A stretch of DNA of 15,099 nt from JAAYCI01 sp964367945 (GTDB lineage: Bacteria; Bacillota; Clostridia; Oscillospirales; Ruminococcaceae), in the NCBI GenBank assembly GCA_964367945.1, contig CAYIZZ010000049.1, forward strand, positions 1 to 15,099, written 5' to 3'. Within the stretch, counting starts at the first letter, position 1, and each line of letters begins with the position of its first letter. The notes beneath the pieces are model-generated. The model was not told where the DNA came from, did not search any database, and saw nothing but the letters and a program-made list of their open reading frames with translations. Made by a program: the position numbers and the translations under genes. Positions 1 to 7,388 of the stretch are shown here, in pieces.

Positions 1-1873
1 AGAACAAGCGCAATATCGGAAAAGCGAAACAAAGGTGGATGCCCGCCACCAAAAGTGGTAGAAAAAACACCGTTAGCATCTGTGAATTGATGCTTTGTTT
101 TATCTCTTTTTTCGTCATACCAACCTTTTGCATGATGTCAAACCGAGGCTTATCTTCGTAGCCTTCCACAATTTGTTTGTAGTATATAATCAGCGCTGTA
201 GCGGAAATAAAAAGCAGACTTAAAATCAGTCCTATGAATAACAGCCCACCGAAAAGACCGTAAAAGCCCAGCCTGTTGCCCTCCAGTGATTCCACCGCAA
301 AGGAATTGAGATGGGTATAATGCCCCAGCGTGATTGTGAAGCTGTCTTGTAGCTCTTCGCTTAGCGTCACTTGGCCGTCGCCGGGCAGGCCGCAGTTATA
401 GTTGTAAGAAAAGTGCGATTGAAGCAGGCTGTCACCGCTATCGTTTGTCGCCCCGCTGAACAAAGTTTCGATGTCGTGAAGGTCATCTACCACCACCATC
501 AGTGTGGGGAAAACCGTCATTGCCGAGATGCTGTCGCTCCAAAAATCGTCCAGCGTGCCTTTGACAGTGAGTGTGGTATCTAAGACACTTAAGCTGTCAT
601 TCGTAAACTCTTCACGTGGGGAGTGTATGTACACTTCGTTCTCACCCAGCGAAATGCTTGCGCCCATGTTTTCGTTGTATTCTGCTGCCTCGTAGAAAAA
701 CACCTGGTAAATGCTATCAAAATTGGTGGCGTTTATGAAGTCAAGCTCTAGGCTACCGTTTTGCAGTTGGCCTGCTGTTACCAAGCGGTTATATACCAGC
801 ACATCTTCCACCACGCCGCCGTTTTCCGCCGTTTCACTGTGCACAAATTCTTCTACCGCCACTACAAAATCTTCCGGCATCTGGGATGGGTCGTCCGAGG
901 TGAACAGCATGTTGATATCGTGTGGGTATCTCTGCGAGAGCAGGTCTTCGTTGCCGAGATATAGGCTAAAAGAAGACGACAGCATCACCAAAACCATGGT
1001 GGAGAAGATGCAGATGGCGGCAAGGCCGGCGCCTGTGCGCTTCATGCGGTACGCCATGGACGACACCGAAATGAAGTGGTTTGGCTTGTAGTAATATTTT
1101 TTGTTTCGCTGTAGTATCCGGCACAGCAGTACCGAGCCTGAAATAAAAACAAGGTATGTGCCGATGACAACCAACAATACAGCGACGAAAAACAGCTCGA
1201 TGGCCGCTAGGGGATTTTTTGCCGTGAGCGCAATGTAGTACGCGGCGGCAAGGACCAGCACACCTAAAATACCCAAGAACCAGTTCGCTTTCGGTGGTTT
1301 TTCGCCAAGGTTTTGGCTTTTTAGCAATTCTATCGGGCTGGACAGTTTTATCTTTAAAAGCGACTTGATTAAAATAACAAAAAAGATTACCGAAAAGGCC
1401 AAAACAGTGAAAAAAATATTTCGAAAGCTGATTTCAAAGCTGTAGCTCACATCTTCCATTGTGATTTTTAAAAGTAACAGCTCGAACAGCTTATAGAAAA
1501 TCACACCACAAAACAGTCCGATAGCAAGCGATATTAATGATGTGAAAATACTTTCCCATATAAGAATGTACGAAATATTGCGCTTGTTCATGCCCAGTAT
1601 GTTATAAAGGGCGTATTCTTTGTTGCGCATTTTGATTAAAAACGAGTTTGTGTAAAACAAAAACAACGCCGCAAATAAAAGGATAAACGGCACACCCATT
1701 GATAAAATCATCACCACCGAGGCGCCTGCACCGGAGTTTAAAATGCTTTCCGAGTACGCCATGCTCAGCATGATGTAAAACATCATTATCCACAGCGCAC
1801 ATGTTAAAATATACGGCACATACAGCTTGCCGTTCACCTTGATGCTGTTTTTTGCTATCTTGGGATAGAACAT
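1..1873 (-). CDS. BceB-type ABC transporter permease (FtsX family), 3' end cut by window
   Basis: I translated the minus strand from the ATG at 1873 down to base 1: 624 codons are open without a stop or frameshift, so the gene is intact as far as it can be seen and only its C-terminal end (probably a few tens of residues) is missing. It has N-terminal membrane segments near residues 19-40 and 52-78, the FtsX-like stretch near 100-175, further segments near 198-216, 226-252 and 282-305, then a roughly 230-residue non-hydrophobic domain (about 305-535), and another membrane segment at 538-563. One large extracytoplasmic domain between late membrane segments is the hallmark of BceB-type permeases, which act with a BceA ATPase to remove or detoxify cell-wall-active antimicrobial peptides and signal to a BceS kinase. 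The start overlaps the ATPase stop (TAATG), with GGAGG inside the last ATPase codons as ribosome binding site. Substrate unknown. Confidence 0.93.
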   Translation of the reverse strand, partial: MFYPKIAKNSIKVNGKLYVPYILTCALWIMMFYIMLSMAYSESILNSGAGASVVMILSMGVPFILLFAALFLFYTNSFLIKMRNKEYALYNILGMNKRNISYILIWESIFTSLISLAIGLFCGVIFYKLFELLLLKITMEDVSYSFEISFRNIFFTVLAFSVIFFVILIKSLLKIKLSSPIELLKSQNLGEKPPKANWFLGILGVLVLAAAYYIALTAKNPLAAIELFFVAVLLVVIGTYLVFISGSVLLCRILQRNKKYYYKPNHFISVSSMAYRMKRTGAGLAAICIFSTMVLVMLSSSFSLYLGNEDLLSQRYPHDINMLFTSDDPSQMPEDFVVAVEEFVHSETAENGGVVEDVLVYNRLVTAGQLQNGSLELDFINATNFDSIYQVFFYEAAEYNENMGASISLGENEVYIHSPREEFTNDSLSVLDTTLTVKGTLDDFWSDSISAMTVFPTLMVVVDDLHDIETLFSGATNDSGDSLLQSHFSYNYNCGLPGDGQVTLSEELQDSFTITLGHYTHLNSFAVESLEGNRLGFYGLFGGLLFIGLILSLLFISATALIIYYKQIVEGYEDKPRFDIMQKVGMTKKEIKQSINSQMLTVFFLPLLVAGIHLCFAFPILRLF

Positions 1874-2634
1874 TAGCTCACACCTCCTCTTGAAAGCAAG
1901 GTGAGGGTGTCTGTTATTTTTTGGTGAAGTTCTTCGTTGCTCTTGTCGCCTCGATGGATTTGATGGAACACTTCACCGTCTTTTATAAACAAAATGCAAT
2001 TTGCGTTGCTGGCGGCTTTGGTGGAATGAGTGACCATTAAAATAGTTTGCCCTTTTTTGTTGATGCTTGAAAGCAAGCGCAACAGCTCGTCCGAGGCTTT
2101 TGAGTCCAGCGCGCCTGTGGGCTCGTCCGCCAAAATAAGTTTCGGATGAGTGATAAGCGCCCTGGCAATGGCGGCACGTTGCTTTTGTCCGCCGGAGACT
2201 TCATACGGGTATTTTGCCAAAATGTCGGTGATGCCCAGCTCCTGCGCAATGGGTAGCAGGCGGTTTTCCATCTCAGTGTGCGATTTTCCCGACAGCACCA
2301 ATGGCAAGAAAATGTTATCTTTCAGGTTGAATGTATCCAGCAAGTTGAAATCTTGGAACACAAAGCCGAGATTTTCTCGTCTGAACGTGGATAAATTTAC
2401 ATCTCTTATCTTTGTGATGTCGTTTGCCTCTAGCAAAACTGTGCCGCTTGTCGGCCTGTCTAGACCTGCTAAAATGTTTAGCAGTGTTGTTTTGCCGGAG
2501 CCTGACTCGCCCATGATGGCCATATATTCGCCCTGCTCCACCGCAAAGTTGACATTTTTAAGTGCCTCTACTTTGTTTGTGCCAAACCTGGAAGAGTATA
2601 CTTTTTGTAGTCCGTTAATCTGCAAAATATTCAT
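1873..2634 (-). CDS. BceA-type ABC transporter ATP-binding protein
   Basis: 253 residues, the usual length for MacB/LolD/BceA-type ATPases. All nucleotide-binding motifs are visible: Walker A GESGSGKTT at residues 42-50, Q-loop glutamine at 94 (FVFQDFNLL), ABC signature VSGGQ at 146-150, Walker B LILADEP at 166-172, D-loop ALDS at 175-178 and the switch histidine at 203. It should power the permease encoded immediately downstream, with which it overlaps by one base. The start is supported by AGGAG 8 bases upstream. The 108 bp between it and the kinase gene contains a BceR-like operator, so the transporter pair can probably be induced separately from the regulator genes. The peptide substrate cannot be read from the sequence. 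Confidence 0.95.
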   Translation of the reverse strand: MNILQINGLQKVYSSRFGTNKVEALKNVNFAVEQGEYMAIMGESGSGKTTLLNILAGLDRPTSGTVLLEANDITKIRDVNLSTFRRENLGFVFQDFNLLDTFNLKDNIFLPLVLSGKSHTEMENRLLPIAQELGITDILAKYPYEVSGGQKQRAAIARALITHPKLILADEPTGALDSKASDELLRLLSSINKKGQTILMVTHSTKAASNANCILFIKDGEVFHQIHRGDKSNEELHQKITDTLTLLSRGGVS

Positions 2635-2673
2635 CGTTATATCTCCTGTTTTTCATTATTCTGTGGCATTGGT

Positions 2674-2679
2674 AATATA
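2674..2679 (-). promoter_or_regulatory. Candidate -10 box for the BceAB-type operon
   Basis: On the minus strand TATATT (5 of 6 matches to TATAAT) lies 40 bp upstream of the ATPase start. No good -35 hexamer sits 17 bp further upstream (GGGCTG), as expected of a promoter that needs an activator. The operator half-sites at 2723-2756 would lie roughly 55-90 bp upstream of the inferred transcription start. Inference from base pattern only. Confidence 0.45.
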
Positions 2680-2720
2680 ATGATGATATCAAACGGCAGC
2701 CCTTTTCCTCCATCGATTTA

Positions 2721-2756
2721 TCTTACATTTCAGCGCAAGTTCTTACATTTTTGTAA
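2721..2756 (-). promoter_or_regulatory. BceR-type operator overlapping the end of the kinase gene
   Basis: TTACA-TTTT-TGTAA at 2743-2756 is a perfect inverted repeat with a 4-bp spacer and matches the established BceR-type consensus TnACA-N4-TGTAA. A further TTACA lies at 2723-2727, and the 10-mer TCTTACATTT occurs twice exactly 20 bp apart (2721-2730 and 2741-2750), two helical turns, so there is one full site plus one phased half-site. The site overlaps the stop and last four codons of the kinase gene and lies 88-122 bp upstream of the ATPase start. Most likely the response regulator encoded at 3732-4403 binds here to induce the ATPase and permease. Confidence 0.8.
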
Positions 2757-3735
2757 GGTTTTTAATATCGAGCTTGATGGTGGTGCCCTTTTCAAGGGCC
2801 GAGTGTGCCGATATGGGTATATCTAATTTGTCGCAAACTGTTTTGCAAAGATACAGCCCAATTCCGCTGGATTTTTTGTCGATACGGCCGATGTTTCCTG
2901 TGTATCCGTTTTCAAAAATACGTGGCAAGTCCTCCGGTGCAATCCCCATTCCGCTGTCTTCTATGCACAAAAATCCTTCGCTGTTTAGATATATTTCAAC
3001 ACTTCCCTTTCGTGTGTATTTCAAAGCGTTTGAAATAATTTGCTCCAGCAAAAACAAAAACCACTTCTCGTCTGTGGTCACTTTTTGCGTTATCTGTGTG
3101 TATTTCAGGGATATCTTTTTTTCAATAAATTCGGTACTGAAGCTTTTCACGGCTTTTTTTATCAGCTCGTCCAAGCTATGCTGCGCAAAGACATAGTCGG
3201 TGGAGTCCGAGCTGATGCGAAGATACACCATCACCATCTGCACATAGTGCTCGATTTTAGACAGCTCGGCGGTAAGCTTGCGTGATGCGCTGCTGTCCTC
3301 GTTTTGTAGCATCAGCCGCATGCATGCAATCGGTGTTTTTATCTGGTGAATCCACACTGTATAGTACTGTGTCATGTCATTGTATTTACCGCTGAATTCA
3401 TCCTGTACTTGCCTGCGCTGGTTCACCAATGTGTTCACAATCTCGATGTAGTCTTTTTCAAAAAGCGTGTCTGATACATGCGACATATTCGATACATCGT
3501 TTATAATATCTATGTTTTGCTTTAAGAGCTGTAGTTCCCCATGCTTTTTTGTAAACTGCCTAAAGTCAAAAATACCAAAAATAGCAAATGCAATGATGCA
3601 TACCATGTATGGGTAAAAAACCGCCGCCAGTGGCAAACGATACAGATAAAATGACAGCGAGAAAAAGCTGAACATGCAAAATCCCGACGCCAAAACAAAG
3701 CGTTTTTCTTTTAAGTAGTCAAAAATCAAGTTCAT
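2743..3735 (-). CDS. BceS-type intramembrane-sensing histidine kinase
   Basis: 330 residues, typical of BceS/intramembrane-sensing kinases. Two closely spaced membrane segments (about 12-34 and 38-57) leave only a few residues outside the cell, and there is no HAMP domain. The phospho-accepting histidine is H130 in WIHQIKTPI. The N-box asparagine is at 236 (ISNALKY), the G1 box DSGMGI at 260-265, the F-box near 274 and the G2 box SSGIGLYL at 289-296, so the ATPase domain looks complete. Kinases of this family have almost no external sensor of their own and take their signal from the partner BceAB transporter, encoded next in this operon. The start ATG overlaps the regulator stop as ATGA. The last codons carry the transporter operator. 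Confidence 0.93.
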   Translation of the reverse strand: MNLIFDYLKEKRFVLASGFCMFSFFSLSFYLYRLPLAAVFYPYMVCIIAFAIFGIFDFRQFTKKHGELQLLKQNIDIINDVSNMSHVSDTLFEKDYIEIVNTLVNQRRQVQDEFSGKYNDMTQYYTVWIHQIKTPIACMRLMLQNEDSSASRKLTAELSKIEHYVQMVMVYLRISSDSTDYVFAQHSLDELIKKAVKSFSTEFIEKKISLKYTQITQKVTTDEKWFLFLLEQIISNALKYTRKGSVEIYLNSEGFLCIEDSGMGIAPEDLPRIFENGYTGNIGRIDKKSSGIGLYLCKTVCDKLDIPISAHSALEKGTTIKLDIKNLTKM

Positions 3736-4403
3736 TTGATGCTATACCCCTCGCCAAATTTTGTGATGATGAACTCGCACAATCCGATGGAATCCAGCTT
3801 TTTTCTTAGCCTGTTGATGTTGACGGTCAATGTGTTGTCGTCCACAAAGCTGTCTGTCTGCCACAGTGTTTCCATCAGCTTTTCTCGGCTGACAGTTTTT
3901 TGCTTGTTTTCAAACAGTGTCAGCATTATTTTGTGCTCGTTTTTGGTTAGCTCCAGCGTGTGGCCGTCATAACTTAGCGTTGCATCGCTTGTATTCAAAA
4001 ACACTTGTCCATGCTGTAGCACGCTTTTGTCACTTGCAAAGTCATACGAGCGGCGCAGTAGCGCTTTTATCTTTGCCGTCAGCACCTCGATGTTAAAGGG
4101 TTTCGCCACAAAGTCATCGGCGCCAAGGCTGATGGCCATGACGATGTTCATGTTGTCTGCGGCCGATGATATAAACAAAATAGGAACCTTGCTGTGCTTT
4201 CGGATTTGCTCGCACCAATGATATCCGCTGAAAAACGGCAAGGAAATGTCAATCAAAACAAGGTGTGGTTTTTCGCTTACAAAAAGCGTCAACACGTCCT
4301 TAAAATCGGTGGCGCAAACCACCTCAAACTCCCAGCTTTCCAGTTGTTGTTTTATTTGCGAGGCGATGCCGGCATCGTCTTCCACAATCATTATTTTATA
4401 CAT
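3732..4403 (-). CDS. OmpR/BceR-family response regulator
   Basis: 223 residues. Receiver domain at about 1-117 with the acidic pair D9/D10, phospho-acceptor D52 (LVLIDISLP), the Ser/Thr switch position at S79/S80 and conserved K101 (AKPF). The C-terminal winged helix (about 130-223) contains the typical ELTKNEHKIMLTL and DNTLTVNINRLRKKL stretches. It should be phosphorylated by the kinase whose gene overlaps it by 4 bp and should bind the TTACA-N4-TGTAA site before the ATPase gene. AAGGA lies 6 bases before the ATG at 4403, and this start lies inside the last codons of the upstream 149-residue gene (13-bp overlap), which points to co-transcription and probably coupled translation. Confidence 0.94.
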   Translation of the reverse strand: MYKIMIVEDDAGIASQIKQQLESWEFEVVCATDFKDVLTLFVSEKPHLVLIDISLPFFSGYHWCEQIRKHSKVPILFISSAADNMNIVMAISLGADDFVAKPFNIEVLTAKIKALLRRSYDFASDKSVLQHGQVFLNTSDATLSYDGHTLELTKNEHKIMLTLFENKQKTVSREKLMETLWQTDSFVDDNTLTVNINRLRKKLDSIGLCEFIITKFGEGYSIK

Positions 4404-4840
4404 ATGACATCCTTTTCAAATAAGCGGTTTAAGTAAGCTAGTCCTTCATGCGTTATCAAGAGAAAAATTAAGTTCATTTCTTCATCCAAAAAAGCCATGT
4501 CCACTTGGGTGAAATCTTCATTAAACTGCACATTATTTTCGTCGGTATTTATAAAAATATACTCAAACGACTTTAAATAGCTATAAAATGTTTGGTTAAA
4601 CTCAAATGTGTATACCGGCATTTTTTTGCCATATTTCGAGGTGTGAAATTTGTTATCTATCTTTTGATTTACCAGCCTCATCTTCTCTTTGGCAAGCAAA
4701 ATCACTTTATCTTCAGCGTCTACAGAATGAAATAGCTGGACATATTTGATATGTGGCTTTAATTTTTGTAGTAGCCGGCCATAGTCGTCTTTTGTGTGAA
4801 AAACAACACTGCTAAGTTTGAATGAAGCTATATTATTCAT
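4391..4840 (-). CDS. Unrecognised 149-residue protein leading the regulator operon
   Basis: I chose the ATG at 4840 because GAGGAAG stands 5 bases upstream of it. An in-frame ATG at 4867 has no ribosome binding site. The product (starting MNNIASFKLSSVVFHTKDDY) is soluble-looking: no signal peptide, no membrane helix, mixed alpha/beta character, rich in Lys, Phe and Asp, with a hydrophobic stretch near the C-terminus (about residues 116-135). I do not recognise a family. It is the first gene of the operon, is preceded by a plausible promoter, and overlaps the response regulator gene by 13 bp. Genes this tightly linked to a two-component system are often accessory regulators, but nothing in the sequence proves that. 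The reading frame shows no damage. Confidence 0.75.
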   Translation of the reverse strand: MNNIASFKLSSVVFHTKDDYGRLLQKLKPHIKYVQLFHSVDAEDKVILLAKEKMRLVNQKIDNKFHTSKYGKKMPVYTFEFNQTFYSYLKSFEYIFINTDENNVQFNEDFTQVDMAFLDEEMNLIFLLITHEGLAYLNRLFEKDVICIK

Positions 4841-4925
4841 AAATACTTCCTCTATTATATATCTCATTTTCGTAAACAGCTTTATTATTACTTGATTTCA
4901 GCCGTAATATTTAAGAATATTTTAT

Positions 4926-4953
4926 ATTATAGCACACTTATCTTGTTTGCAAA
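4926..4953 (-). promoter_or_regulatory. Promoter for the leftward operon
   Basis: Minus strand: perfect TATAAT (4926-4931) with TTTGCA (4948-4953, 4 of 6 to TTGACA) at 16-bp spacing. Transcription would start near 4919, giving a leader of about 80 bases before the 149-residue gene. No BceR-type TTACA-N4-TGTAA site is seen here, so the regulator genes may be expressed constitutively while the transporter is induced. Confidence 0.6.
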
Positions 4954-5035
4954 TAGTGTGCACAGCATTGGCGTCATATGATTTAAAATTTGCTATATAT
5001 TACGAGCGTGCTCAGCGTGTTGTGATAAAATATTA

Positions 5036-5064
5036 TTACAAAATCTTTTAAAAATGGATATAAT
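5036..5064 (+). promoter_or_regulatory. Promoter for the rightward operon
   Basis: Perfect TATAAT at 5059-5064 with a weak TTACAA at 5036-5041, 17-bp spacing. The inferred start near 5071 lies about 28 bp before the regulator ATG at 5099. This box overlaps the codons after an upstream ATG at 5054, which argues that 5054 is not the true start. Confidence 0.5.
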
Positions 5065-5098
5065 GGTATTAACTTATTTCAAAAGAGGGATATTTCTT

Positions 5099-5758
5099 AT
5101 GACAAACATATTGGTGGTTGAAGACGATATAACACTGTGTGATGGCATATTGTTGGCACTGAAGGCTGATGCCATCCACTTACAAAAAGCACATAGCCTG
5201 AAAACCGCAAAAGATATCTTGGCAAAAAGCAAAATAGATTTAATCATACTTGATGTAAACCTACCGGACGGAGATGGCATAGAGTTTCTTACACAGCACT
5301 TAAAAGAAGCCACTGCTAAAACCATCCTGCTAACCGCAAACGATCTGGAAACCGATATCGTCACCGGGCTTGACAGCGGAGCTGATGACTATATCACAAA
5401 GCCGTTCAGTCTTGCTGTGCTTCGTGCACGGGTAAACAACCAGCTAAGACAAAAACTCAGCGAGAATATTTATAAAGACGGCATCTACTTATTTGATTTT
5501 GATAAGATGGAGTTTTTTATAAAGGGAAAAGCTATAGAACTATCTAAAACCGAGCAAAAACTCCTAAAACTACTGACCGATAACAGCGGCATCACCCTTA
5601 AGCGAGAAACATTGGTGGATAGAATCTGGACCGACGATATGGACTACGTAGACGAAAACGCTTTGTCTGTAAGCGTGAAGCGTCTGCGCTCAAAACTTGG
5701 AAAGGATAGCTGTATCAAAACTGTATACGGTATCGGCTATATGTGGCAAAATGTTTAG
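5099..5758 (+). CDS. OmpR-family response regulator (second module)
   Basis: 219 residues from the ATG at 5099, chosen because AGAGGG lies 9 bases upstream and the residues after it begin directly with the receiver fold (MTNILVVEDD). An in-frame ATG at 5054 would add 15 residues and lies in the promoter. Acidic pair D9/D10, phospho-acceptor D52 (LIILDVNLPDGDG), T79, K101 (ITKPF). The C-terminal winged-helix domain (about 125-219) has ELSKTEQKLLKLL and ENALSVSVKRLRSKLG. Partner of the kinase overlapping its 3' end. The likely target is the tandem direct repeat before the second ABC operon at 6591-6612. It is clearly a paralogue of the leftward regulator but not a recent duplicate. Confidence 0.94.
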   Translation: MTNILVVEDDITLCDGILLALKADAIHLQKAHSLKTAKDILAKSKIDLIILDVNLPDGDGIEFLTQHLKEATAKTILLTANDLETDIVTGLDSGADDYITKPFSLAVLRARVNNQLRQKLSENIYKDGIYLFDFDKMEFFIKGKAIELSKTEQKLLKLLTDNSGITLKRETLVDRIWTDDMDYVDENALSVSVKRLRSKLGKDSCIKTVYGIGYMWQNV

Positions 5759-6554
5759 AACAAACAAAACGCTCAATAGGCTAAACGACATGCTTGATAG
5801 TGCAATCAGTGGCGAAGATATAGAGAGCGGTTTTGACGAAAGCAAAGCCTCGCAAATCGAGAGCAAGCTGCATAAATATCTTGTGCAAACAGGTACACAT
5901 AAGGAAAACCTTGCCGTGCAAAAGCTTCATGTGGATGAGCTAATCTCGGATATTTCTCATCAGACAAAAACTCCGCTGGCGAATATTTCACTTTACAGCG
6001 AGCTTATTTCTGAATGCGAAAACAAAGAAGACTACCTGAAATATGCAGAGCTACTGAAAACCCAAACAGAAAAACTAAACTTTCTGATATCATCCCTTGT
6101 GAAAGCTTCACGGCTGGAAAACGGGATTATATCAGTGAGACCAAAGCTGCAACCTGTTCAGATACTACTTGACAGCATTAAGTCATCTTACCCAACTGTG
6201 AAGGTGCAAGACAGTGACGTCAGCTTGAAATATGACCTAAAGTGGACAAGCGAGGCCATGTTTAACATCATCGAAAATGCCATAAAATACGAAAGCTGCG
6301 ACACAAAACTTGCCGTCACTGCCTACGAAATGTTTACACGTCTTGATGTCATCGATAATGGTATCGGCATCTCGGAGGACGATATAGCAAAGATATTTAC
6401 AAGGTTTTACCGTGCTGAAACTTCTTATGAAAAAGACGGTGTGGGGATTGGGCTGTATCTTGCACGCGAGATAATCTCAAAGCAAGGTGGGTATATAAAA
6501 GTAAAATCACAGCAAGGCGTCGGCTCTGTATTTTCGGTTTTTCTGCCTACATAG
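5751..6554 (+). CDS. Membrane-less histidine kinase (second module)
   Basis: 267 residues from the ATG at 5751, which overlaps the regulator stop by 8 bp. No good ribosome binding site is seen, so translation is probably coupled. There is no hydrophobic segment anywhere: about 60 charged, helical residues precede the phospho-acceptor H70 in ISDISHQTKTPLANI. The catalytic domain is complete: N-box asparagine 176 (IIENAIKY), G1 DNGIGI at 202-207, F-box near 216, G2 DGVGIGLYL at 229-237. An upstream ATG at 5697 lies deep inside the regulator and would add no membrane helix. Without its own sensor, the kinase must receive its cue from a partner, plausibly the ABC permease encoded downstream, or from a cytoplasmic signal. 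That part is inference. Confidence 0.9.
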   Translation: MFRTNKTLNRLNDMLDSAISGEDIESGFDESKASQIESKLHKYLVQTGTHKENLAVQKLHVDELISDISHQTKTPLANISLYSELISECENKEDYLKYAELLKTQTEKLNFLISSLVKASRLENGIISVRPKLQPVQILLDSIKSSYPTVKVQDSDVSLKYDLKWTSEAMFNIIENAIKYESCDTKLAVTAYEMFTRLDVIDNGIGISEDDIAKIFTRFYRAETSYEKDGVGIGLYLAREIISKQGGYIKVKSQQGVGSVFSVFLPT

Positions 6555-6590
6555 CTGAAACTGATTTTGAAACAAATCTAGGATTTTTTC

Positions 6591-6625
6591 CTTGAAAGAT
6601 TCTTGAAAGATTTGTCTTGTATAAT
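6591..6625 (+). promoter_or_regulatory. Activator-type promoter: 11-bp tandem repeat plus TATAAT
   Basis: CTTGAAAGATT is repeated perfectly in tandem at 6591-6601 and 6602-6612, followed 7 bp later by TATAAT at 6620-6625. No normal -35 is possible: TTGAAA in the two copies lies 22 and 11 bp from the -10. Two 11-bp direct repeats occupying the -35 position is the layout of PhoB-type sites recognised by dimers of OmpR-family regulators. The regulator at 5099-5758 is the obvious candidate. A second TATAAT at 6640-6645 may be an alternative -10 but lacks a good -35. Confidence 0.7.
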
Positions 6626-6672
6626 CTGTGTTATAGCAATATAATACAGATTTTTTAATGGAGGAGAGTTTC

Positions 6673-7380
6673 ATGACCATACTAAAAACAAGCAATTTGA
6701 AGAAAATATACGGTAGCGGCAAGACTGCTGTTCACGCACTGGACGGGGTTGATTTCTCGGTAGATAGCGGCGAGTTTGTCGCTATTATAGGAACATCCGG
6801 TAGTGGCAAGTCCACCCTTTTGCATATGCTGGGTGGTCTTGAGCGCCCAACATGTGGCAACGTTATGGTAGACGGTAAAGATATTTTCACTTTGAAAGAT
6901 GAAGCGCTAACTATTTTCAGAAGAAGAAAAATCGGGTTTGTTTTTCAAAACTATAATCTTGTGCCTGTTTTAAACGTGTATGAAAATATTGTGCTGCCTA
7001 TCGAGCTGGACGGAAACAAAGTGGATAAAACGTATGTGGATAGCGTGATAAATACACTGGGCATTGAAAGCAAGCTACGTAACCTACCGAATAACCTTTC
7101 AGGTGGCCAGCAGCAACGGGTGGCTATTGCAAGGGCACTTGCCTCAAAGCCTGCCATCATCTTAGCAGACGAGCCCACAGGGAATTTAGACAGCAAAACA
7201 AGCTTAGATGTTTTATCTCTTTTGAAAGTCACAAGCGAAAAATTCGCCCAAACTATTGTGATGATTACACATAACGAAGAAGCCGCCCAACTTGCCGACA
7301 GAGTTATCCGTATTGAAGACGGGCTTATTGTGAGCGGAGGCTCCCAAGCTTTACAATCTTCTTTGCGAAACAGAGTGTAG
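6673..7380 (+). CDS. MacB/LolD-type ABC transporter ATP-binding protein (second module)
   Basis: 235 residues from the ATG at 6673, preceded by GGAGGAG at 6 bases. An ATG at 6658 lies within that ribosome binding site and is rejected. Walker A GTSGSGKST at 40-48, Q-loop Q92 (FVFQNYNLV), signature LSGGQ at 142-146, Walker B AIILADEPTG ending at residue 170 (D166, E167), D-loop NLDS after it, switch H200. It is the energy unit for the large permease that follows after 8 bp. Its distance of 118 bp from the kinase gene and the separate promoter suggest the pair is induced by the two-component system. Confidence 0.95.
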   Translation: MTILKTSNLKKIYGSGKTAVHALDGVDFSVDSGEFVAIIGTSGSGKSTLLHMLGGLERPTCGNVMVDGKDIFTLKDEALTIFRRRKIGFVFQNYNLVPVLNVYENIVLPIELDGNKVDKTYVDSVINTLGIESKLRNLPNNLSGGQQQRVAIARALASKPAIILADEPTGNLDSKTSLDVLSLLKVTSEKFAQTIVMITHNEEAAQLADRVIRIEDGLIVSGGSQALQSSLRNRV

Positions 7381-7388
7381 GTGGCGAT

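Noticed and set aside
371..1091. Several plus-strand open frames of 63-126 codons
   Set aside because: They are antisense to the continuous 624-codon BceB-type permease frame and lack ribosome binding sites and protein-like composition.
1..1873. Suspicion that the permease was broken, because no long closed frame is present
   Set aside because: Direct translation shows an uninterrupted frame to the window edge; only the stop codon lies outside.
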